From positions 32,877 through 96,876 of the forward strand of contig SVPU01000006.1 in the NCBI GenBank assembly GCA_015065685.1: DNA of 64,000 nt. Reading direction: 5' to 3'. Each line of letters begins with the position of its first letter. The first letter of the stretch is position 1. Under the pieces are notes generated by a model. It had not been told where the DNA came from. It made no database searches and worked only from the letters and a program-made list of their open reading frames with translations. The position numbers and the translations under genes are program-made. The stretch comes from Oscillospiraceae bacterium (GTDB lineage: Bacteria; Bacillota; Clostridia; Oscillospirales; Acutalibacteraceae). Below are positions 59,082 through 64,000 of the stretch, piece by piece.

Positions 59082-59711
59082 ATGAAAAAAGGAATCGTTG
59101 GCAAAAAGCTTGGTATGACACAGCTTTTTGATGCAAACGGAAACGTTGTTCCGGTTACTGTTATTGAAGCAGGTCCCTGTGTTGTTTCACAGAAGAAAAC
59201 AATCGAGAACGACGGTTATGAAGCAGTTCAAATTGGCTTCGGCGATTTGAAGGCTTCAAAGGTTAACAAACCTATGAAGGGTCACTTTGCAAAGGGTGAC
59301 GTTGCTCCGAAGAAGGTTCTTCGCGAGTTCCGCTTTGAAGACACATCTGCTTTGAATGTTGGCGATATTATTAAGGCTGACGTTTTTGCAGAGGGCGACA
59401 GTGTAGACGTTCGCGGCACTTCTAAAGGTAAGGGCTATGCAGGCGTTATCAAGCGCTGGAACTTTGGTCGTCTTAAGGAATCACACGGTACAGGTCCTGT
59501 TCACCGTCACGGTGGTTCTTTGGGTGTTATTGACCCCGCTAGAATCTTCAAAGGCAAGAAAATGGCAGGACATTTGGGTAATGAGCGTGTAACCGTTCAG
59601 AACCTCAGTGTAGTTAAGGTAGACGCAGAAAAGAATATTATCGCTGTTAAAGGTGCCGTTCCCGGTCCTAAGGGCGGAATCGTTGTTCTTTTCGATAGCG
59701 TAAAAGCTTAA
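59082..59711 (+). CDS. rplC: 50S ribosomal protein L3
   Basis: 209 residues: [17 protein letters not shown] at the N-terminus, [17 protein letters not shown], and [14 protein letters not shown] typical of L3, which binds 23S rRNA near the peptidyl-transferase centre. AAAGGAGGAAAAAAC precedes the ATG. Confidence 0.98.
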   Translation: MKKGIVGKKLGMTQLFDANGNVVPVTVIEAGPCVVSQKKTIENDGYEAVQIGFGDLKASKVNKPMKGHFAKGDVAPKKVLREFRFEDTSALNVGDIIKADVFAEGDSVDVRGTSKGKGYAGVIKRWNFGRLKESHGTGPVHRHGGSLGVIDPARIFKGKKMAGHLGNERVTVQNLSVVKVDAEKNIIAVKGAVPGPKGGIVVLFDSVKA

Positions 59712-59730
59712 GGAAGGAGTGTATTGAATT

Positions 59731-60354
59731 ATGCCTAATATAGCAGTACTCGATATGGCAGGTAAAAATGTGGGCGAAATCACATTAAGCGATGCTATTT
59801 TCGGAATCACTCCCAATGCAGTTGTTATGCATGCGGCAGTTATTAACTACCTTGCAAACCAAAGACAAGGTACTCAGTCAACCCTTACCCGTACAGAGGT
59901 TTCCGGCGGCGGTAAAAAGCCTTGGAGACAAAAGGGTACAGGTCATGCAAGACAGGGTTCAACAAGAGCTCCCCAGTGGAGACATGGCGGTATTGTTCAC
60001 GCACCGAAGCCCAGAGATTATTCATATTCTCTCAACAAAAAGGTTCGTAAGCTCGCACTTCTTTCTGCTTTGTCTGATAAAGTTCTTTCAAACGACCTTA
60101 TCGTTCTCGATGAGTTAAAGCTTGAAACTTATAAGACAAAGGTTGTAGCTGATTGCTTAAAGGCTATCGGCGCAGGCAAGAAAGCACTTATCGTTCTTGA
60201 GAACAACGATGCTTTTGCTGTTAAGAGCATTGCAAATATCGCAGGAGCTAAGTCTTGTCAGGTAAACACTATCAACACTTACGATATCATCAATGCTGAT
60301 ACATTGGTAATCGTTAAGGGTGCAGTAGCAAAGCTTGAGGAGGTATACGCATAA
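59731..60354 (+). CDS. rplD: 50S ribosomal protein L4
   Basis: 207 residues with the exit-tunnel loop [30 protein letters not shown]4 is the repressor of the S10 operon in enterobacteria, so it is the first candidate ligand for the leader at 58440-58650. The stop overlaps the rplW start (TAATG). Confidence 0.98.
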   Translation: MPNIAVLDMAGKNVGEITLSDAIFGITPNAVVMHAAVINYLANQRQGTQSTLTRTEVSGGGKKPWRQKGTGHARQGSTRAPQWRHGGIVHAPKPRDYSYSLNKKVRKLALLSALSDKVLSNDLIVLDELKLETYKTKVVADCLKAIGAGKKALIVLENNDAFAVKSIANIAGAKSCQVNTINTYDIINADTLVIVKGAVAKLEEVYA

Positions 60355-60647
60355 TGAAAATCGCACAGGATATCATTATTGCTCCGGTTATTACCGAAAA
60401 GAGCATGTCAGGCATTGCTGACAAGAAATATACCTTTAAGGTAGCTCGCGATGCTAACAAGATTGAAATTGCTGAAGCTGTTGAAAAGCTTTTCAAGGTT
60501 AAGGTAGCAAAGGTAAACACAATCAGCGTTCGCGGTAAGATGAAAAGAATGGGTCGCTACAGCGGTTACACAGCTGCTTGGAAGAAAGCAATCGTAACAC
60601 TTAAAGCTGATTCTAAGCCCATTGAGTTCTTTGACGGTCTTATGTAA
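60354..60647 (+). CDS. rplW: 50S ribosomal protein L23
   Basis: 97 residues; [12 protein letters not shown] at the N-terminus and [31 protein letters not shown] are typical. L23 sits at the tunnel exit and docks trigger factor and SRP. One-base overlap with rplD. Confidence 0.97.
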   Translation: MKIAQDIIIAPVITEKSMSGIADKKYTFKVARDANKIEIAEAVEKLFKVKVAKVNTISVRGKMKRMGRYSGYTAAWKKAIVTLKADSKPIEFFDGLM

Positions 60648-60683
60648 TTGACCGCTTGGAAAATCGCAGTTCTCAAAAGAGCA

Positions 60684-60729
60684 TAGCGAAATTCCGGTGA
60701 TGTATGAAGTACAGTATTGTGCTTCGCTA
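60684..60729 (+). promoter_or_regulatory. Mutually exclusive hairpins between rplW and rplB
   Basis: In the 108-nt gap, TAGCGAA (60684-60690) pairs with TTCGCTA (60723-60729). GAAGTACA (60706-60713) can instead pair with TGTGCTTC (60718-60725, one G-T pair), which uses part of the same 3-prime arm. The two folds exclude each other in part. Confidence 0.4.
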
Positions 60730-60755
60730 AGCCAAAATAGGAGAGTGAAAAGAAG

Positions 60756-61583
60756 ATGGCTATTAAGCATTATAAGCCGACTACTAACGGCCGCCGTAAT
60801 ATGACCAGTATGGATTACTCGGATCTTTCAAAGGTAGCGCCCGAAAGAAGTTTGCTTGCAGCTATTAAGAAAAATGCCGGTAGAAACAGCTACGGCAGAA
60901 TCACCGTTCGCCACAGAGGCGGCGGTAACCGCAGAAAGTACAGAATCATCGACTTTAAGAGAGAGCGTTTCGGAATTCCCGCTACAGTTCTCACTCTTGA
61001 ATACGATCCTAACCGTTCTGCATTCATCGCTCTTGTTCAGTATGAAGACGGTGAGAAGCGCTATATCATAGCTCCTCAGGATTTAAAGGTTGGCGATGTT
61101 ATCGTTAGCGGTCCTGATGCAGATATTAAGCCCGGTAATGCATTACCTTTGGCTAATATTCCGGTTGGTACTTTCATCCATAACATTGAGCTTTACCCCG
61201 GTAAGGGCGCACAGCTTGCTCGTTCAGCAGGTAATATGGCTCAGCTTATGGCAAGAGAAAACGGAATGGCATTGCTTCGTTTGCCTTCAGGCGAGCTTCG
61301 CAACGTTCCCGTTAAATGTATGGCAACAGTTGGTACTGTTTCAAATCCCGAACATGCCAACATCAACTACGGTAAAGCTGGACGTAAGCGCCACATGGGT
61401 TGGAGACCTACAGTTCGCGGTTCTGTTATGAACCCCTGTGATCACCCCCACGGTGGTGGTGAGGGTAAATCCCCCATCGGCCGTCCCGGACCTGTTACTC
61501 CTTGGGGTAAACCTACATTGGGTTACAAGACTCGCAAGAAGAACAAGTCTACTGACAAGTATATTGTAAAACGCCGTAAGTAA
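60756..61583 (+). CDS. rplB: 50S ribosomal protein L2
   Basis: 275 residues: [33 protein letters not shown], and the C-terminal [33 protein letters not shown] with the conserved His of the HPHGGG motif near the peptidyl-transferase centre. AGGAGAG is the ribosome site. Confidence 0.98.
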   Translation: MAIKHYKPTTNGRRNMTSMDYSDLSKVAPERSLLAAIKKNAGRNSYGRITVRHRGGGNRRKYRIIDFKRERFGIPATVLTLEYDPNRSAFIALVQYEDGEKRYIIAPQDLKVGDVIVSGPDADIKPGNALPLANIPVGTFIHNIELYPGKGAQLARSAGNMAQLMARENGMALLRLPSGELRNVPVKCMATVGTVSNPEHANINYGKAGRKRHMGWRPTVRGSVMNPCDHPHGGGEGKSPIGRPGPVTPWGKPTLGYKTRKKNKSTDKYIVKRRK

Positions 61584-61604
61584 GACGACGAAAGGAGATT
61601 AATC

Positions 61605-61880
61605 ATGGGAAGAAGCATTAAAAAAGGCCCTTATGTGCAACCTGTTTTGCTCAAGAGAGTCAAAGAAATGAATGAAGCCGGCGAAAAGCGTGTTCTCAAA
61701 ACTTGGAGCCGTTCATCAACCATATTCCCCGATTTCGTCGGACATACTTTTGCAGTTCATGACGGACGCAAGCACGTTCCGGTATATGTAACTGAGGATA
61801 TGGTTGGACACAAACTCGGTGAGTTTGCACCCACAAGAACATTCAAAGGCCACGCAGGTTCTAAAACCAGCGGTAAGTAA
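61605..61880 (+). CDS. rpsS: 30S ribosomal protein S19
   Basis: 91 residues: [64 protein letters not shown]. It contacts 16S rRNA in the head of the small subunit. AAAGGAGATTAATC precedes the ATG. Confidence 0.98.
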   Translation: MGRSIKKGPYVQPVLLKRVKEMNEAGEKRVLKTWSRSSTIFPDFVGHTFAVHDGRKHVPVYVTEDMVGHKLGEFAPTRTFKGHAGSKTSGK

Positions 61881-61902
61881 GCGGCTGAAAGGAGAGTAAA
61901 CA

Positions 61903-62241
61903 ATGGAAGCAAGAGCAATACTTAAATATGCTCGTATTTCACCCCGCAAGGTGAAAATTGTTATGGATTTAATCCGTAATCAAGATGCTGACAAGGCTAT
62001 GGCTATACTCAAATTTACTCCCAAGTCCGCTTGCGAGTATTTGGAAAAGCTTTTAGCATCAGCTATAGCAAATGCAGAAAACAATCACAATATGGATGTT
62101 TCTCGTCTTTATGTTGCTGAGTGTTTTGTTTGCCCCGGACCTACTTTAAAGAGAATTCGTCCGAAGGATCACGGCAGAGCACACCGCATCTTAAAGAGAA
62201 CAAGCCATATGACTATCGTTCTTAAAGAACGCGAAGATTAA
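61903..62241 (+). CDS. rplV: 50S ribosomal protein L22
   Basis: 112 residues: [24 protein letters not shown], the tunnel hairpin region [41 protein letters not shown] precedes the ATG. Confidence 0.98.
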   Translation: MEARAILKYARISPRKVKIVMDLIRNQDADKAMAILKFTPKSACEYLEKLLASAIANAENNHNMDVSRLYVAECFVCPGPTLKRIRPKDHGRAHRILKRTSHMTIVLKERED

Positions 62242-62256
62242 GAGGGAGGTTAAGTT

Positions 62257-62922
62257 ATGGGCCAGAAGGTTAATCCCCACGGTATGCGTGTGGGCGTAAT
62301 TAAAAACTGGGACTCACGTTGGTTTGCCAATGACAGCGTTTTCGGTGATACATTGGTTGAGGACTACAACCTCCGTAAATACCTCAAGAAGACACTCTTC
62401 ACAGCAGGTATTGCAAAAATCGAAATCGAACGTGACGCAAAGCGTGTAAGACTCCACATTCACTGCGCAAAACCGGGTATGGTAATCGGTCGCAACGGTG
62501 CTGAAATCGAAAAGCTCCGTTCAACCTGCCAGGATATGCTCGGCAAGCCTGTTGTTGTGAACATCGTTGAGATTAAGAGTCCTGACGCTAACGCACAGCT
62601 TGTTGCAGAAAACATTGCAACTCAGCTTGAAAAGCGTATTTCTTTCCGCCGTGCAATGAAGCTCGCTATCGGCAGAGCAATGAGACTCGGCGTTAAGGGT
62701 ATCAAAACACAGGTTTCAGGTCGTCTCGGCGGCGCTGAAATTGCAAGAAGCGAACAGTATCATGAAGGAACCATTCCGCTTCAGACCTTAAGAGCAGATA
62801 TCGACTACGGTTTTGCTGAGGCAGACACCACATACGGTAAGCTCGGTGTTAAGGTTTGGATTTATAAAGGCGAAGTTCTTTCTGACAATCGCAGAAACAA
62901 GAAGGAAGGAGGCGCCCGCTAA
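62257..62922 (+). CDS. rpsC: 30S ribosomal protein S3
   Basis: 221 residues: [26 protein letters not shown] domain with [15 protein letters not shown], and the C-terminal [18 protein letters not shown] block ([33 protein letters not shown]). GAGGGAGGTT precedes the ATG. Its stop overlaps the rplP start. Confidence 0.98.
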   Translation: MGQKVNPHGMRVGVIKNWDSRWFANDSVFGDTLVEDYNLRKYLKKTLFTAGIAKIEIERDAKRVRLHIHCAKPGMVIGRNGAEIEKLRSTCQDMLGKPVVVNIVEIKSPDANAQLVAENIATQLEKRISFRRAMKLAIGRAMRLGVKGIKTQVSGRLGGAEIARSEQYHEGTIPLQTLRADIDYGFAEADTTYGKLGVKVWIYKGEVLSDNRRNKKEGGAR

Positions 62923-63347
62923 TGTTAATGCCTAAGCGTGTTAAATACCGCAGAGTACACAGAGGCCGTTTAACCGGTAAAGCTCTTCGCGGAAACACCG
63001 TAACACACGGTGATTTTGGTCTTCAGGCTACAGAACCTGCGTGGATTACCTCTAACCAGATTGAAGCTGCCCGTATTGCTATGACTCGTTATATCAAGCG
63101 TGGCGGTAAAGTATGGATTAAGATTTTCCCCGACAAACCTATCACAGAAAAGCCGGCTGAAACTCGAATGGGTTCAGGTAAAGGTTCACCCGAGTATTGG
63201 GTAGCCGTTGTTAAGCCCGGCCGCGTAATGTTTGAAATCGGTGGAGTTAGTGAGGAATTAGCCCGTGAGGCTATGCGTCTCGCAGCCAACAAGCTTCCTA
63301 TTAAGTGTAAGTTTGTAAGCAAACAGGAAATGGGTGGTGAGCAGTAA
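62922..63347 (+). CDS. rplP: 50S ribosomal protein L16
   Basis: 141 residues: [21 protein letters not shown] and [14 protein letters not shown] block [35 protein letters not shown]. It overlaps rpsC and rpmC by one base each (TAATG), so S3-L16-L29 are tightly coupled. GGAGG just upstream lies in the 3-prime end of rpsC. Confidence 0.98.
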   Translation: MLMPKRVKYRRVHRGRLTGKALRGNTVTHGDFGLQATEPAWITSNQIEAARIAMTRYIKRGGKVWIKIFPDKPITEKPAETRMGSGKGSPEYWVAVVKPGRVMFEIGGVSEELAREAMRLAANKLPIKCKFVSKQEMGGEQ

Positions 63348-63553
63348 TGAAAGCAAAGGAAATCAGAGAGTATGATTTAAGCAAGCTCAACAGCAAGCTT
63401 AGTGATCTCAAGGAAGAATTATTTAATCTACGTTTCCAACTCGCCATTAACCAGCTCGAAAACCCTATGCGTATCGTTGCTGTTAAAAAGGATATCGCTC
63501 GCATTAAGACAATTATTCGCGAGAACGAAATCAAAAACAGCACTAACGCTTGA
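63347..63553 (+). CDS. rpmC: 50S ribosomal protein L29
   Basis: 68 residues, a two-helix hairpin protein: [55 protein letters not shown]. It overlaps rplP by one base. Confidence 0.97.
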   Translation: MKAKEIREYDLSKLNSKLSDLKEELFNLRFQLAINQLENPMRIVAVKKDIARIKTIIRENEIKNSTNA

Positions 63554-63570
63554 AAGGGAGGTAAGCTGAA

Positions 63571-63828
63571 ATGAGCGAAAGAAACCTTCGTAAAACAAGA
63601 GTGGGTATTGTTGCAAGCAACAAGATGGATAAAACCGTTGTTGTTTCCATTCAGGACAATGTAAAGCATCCGCTCTATAAGAAGATTATTAAAAACACTA
63701 TCAGACTTAAGGCTCATGATGAGAACAACAGCTGTGGCATTGGCGACAGAGTTCTTATTATGGAAACGAGACCGCTCTCCAAGGATAAACGTTGGCGCGT
63801 GGTTGAAATAATCGAAAAGGCTAAGTAG
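63571..63828 (+). CDS. rpsQ: 30S ribosomal protein S17
   Basis: 85 residues: [84 protein letters not shown] precedes the ATG. Confidence 0.97.
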   Translation: MSERNLRKTRVGIVASNKMDKTVVVSIQDNVKHPLYKKIIKNTIRLKAHDENNSCGIGDRVLIMETRPLSKDKRWRVVEIIEKAK

Positions 63829-63849
63829 TCTTACAAGGAGGAAAACACT

Positions 63850-64000
63850 GTGATACAACAACAGAGTTACCTCAAGGTTGCTGACAATACCGGTGCTAAA
63901 GAAATTATGTGCATCCGTGTTCTTGGAGGCTCCAGAAGGAGGTATGCCAACATTGGCGACGTTATCGTGGCTTCTGTTAAAAAGGCCGCTCCCGGCGGTA
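63850..64000 (+). CDS. rplN: 50S ribosomal protein L14 (partial, cut by the window edge)
   Basis: The first 50 codons are visible: GTG start, then [49 protein letters not shown], diagnostic for L14. AAGGAGG lies 8 nt upstream. The gene continues beyond the window. Confidence 0.96.
   Translation, partial: MIQQQSYLKVADNTGAKEIMCIRVLGGSRRRYANIGDVIVASVKKAAPGG

Noticed and set aside
1..64000. CRISPR arrays, insertion sequences, prophage or integrase genes
   Set aside because: No regularly spaced repeats, transposase, integrase or phage structural motifs were seen on either strand.

Overview
The window looks like the replication-origin region of a low-to-moderate GC, endospore-forming member of the Clostridia, most likely an Oscillospiraceae/Ruminococcaceae-type gut or rumen anaerobe. 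The evidence is the Firmicutes order dnaA-dnaN-yaaA-recF-remB-gyrB-gyrA, sporulation genes (gpr, spoIIP, spoVAE), ParA/ParB with two perfect 16-bp parS sites, AGGAGG-type ribosome binding sites with some GTG and TTG starts, dockerin- and cohesin-like modules in a surface glycan-binding protein, and no respiratory genes. The genus assignment is inference.

Layout. 1-1.5 kb: the gpr-spoIIP pair on the minus strand, divergent from dnaA. 1.5-10.4 kb: the origin region. The dnaA-dnaN gap carries a perfect DnaA box; several genes overlap by 1-4 nt, and gyrB/gyrA follow. 10.4-12.1 kb: a CPBP membrane protease, tadA and an unidentified structured RNA. 12.1-19.2 kb, minus strand: an EamA-type transporter, a possible 29-residue protein, a YcxB-like protein, parB-parA, spoVAE between two parS sites, two bacterial-PH-domain membrane proteins and rarA. 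19.4-31.9 kb: housekeeping genes (aminotransferase, secDF, HAD phosphatase, MGMT-like protein, tRNA-Ser, tmcAL, ackA-galK, ZIP transporter, ferritin) and a redox group trxB / Crp-Fnr regulator / trxA.

32.0-58.3 kb is a 26-kb plus-strand glycan-utilisation locus. It starts with intracellular enzymes (HAD phosphatase, CE15-like esterase, SGNH hydrolase) and an AraC regulator. Next come a lipoprotein sugar-binding protein, a secreted clan-A-like glycosidase, and an 1864-residue membrane-anchored protein with about eight carbohydrate-binding-like modules plus dockerin-like and cohesin-like domains. A tight operon follows: a solute-binding protein fused to extra beta-sandwich modules, a permease pair, an NHL-TPR-YIP1 membrane fusion, a DUF5696 lipoprotein and a second permease pair. 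A cytoplasmic beta-helix enzyme closes the locus. No ABC ATPase is present, so the permeases probably use a shared ATPase encoded elsewhere. The working model is capture of a decorated plant glycan at the surface, partial cleavage outside, uptake by two ABC importers, and side-chain removal and trimming inside.

58.3-64 kb: the S10 ribosomal-protein operon (rpsJ to rplN, cut by the window edge), preceded by a strong promoter and a roughly 200-nt leader of five tandem stem-loops. No IS element, prophage or CRISPR array was seen.
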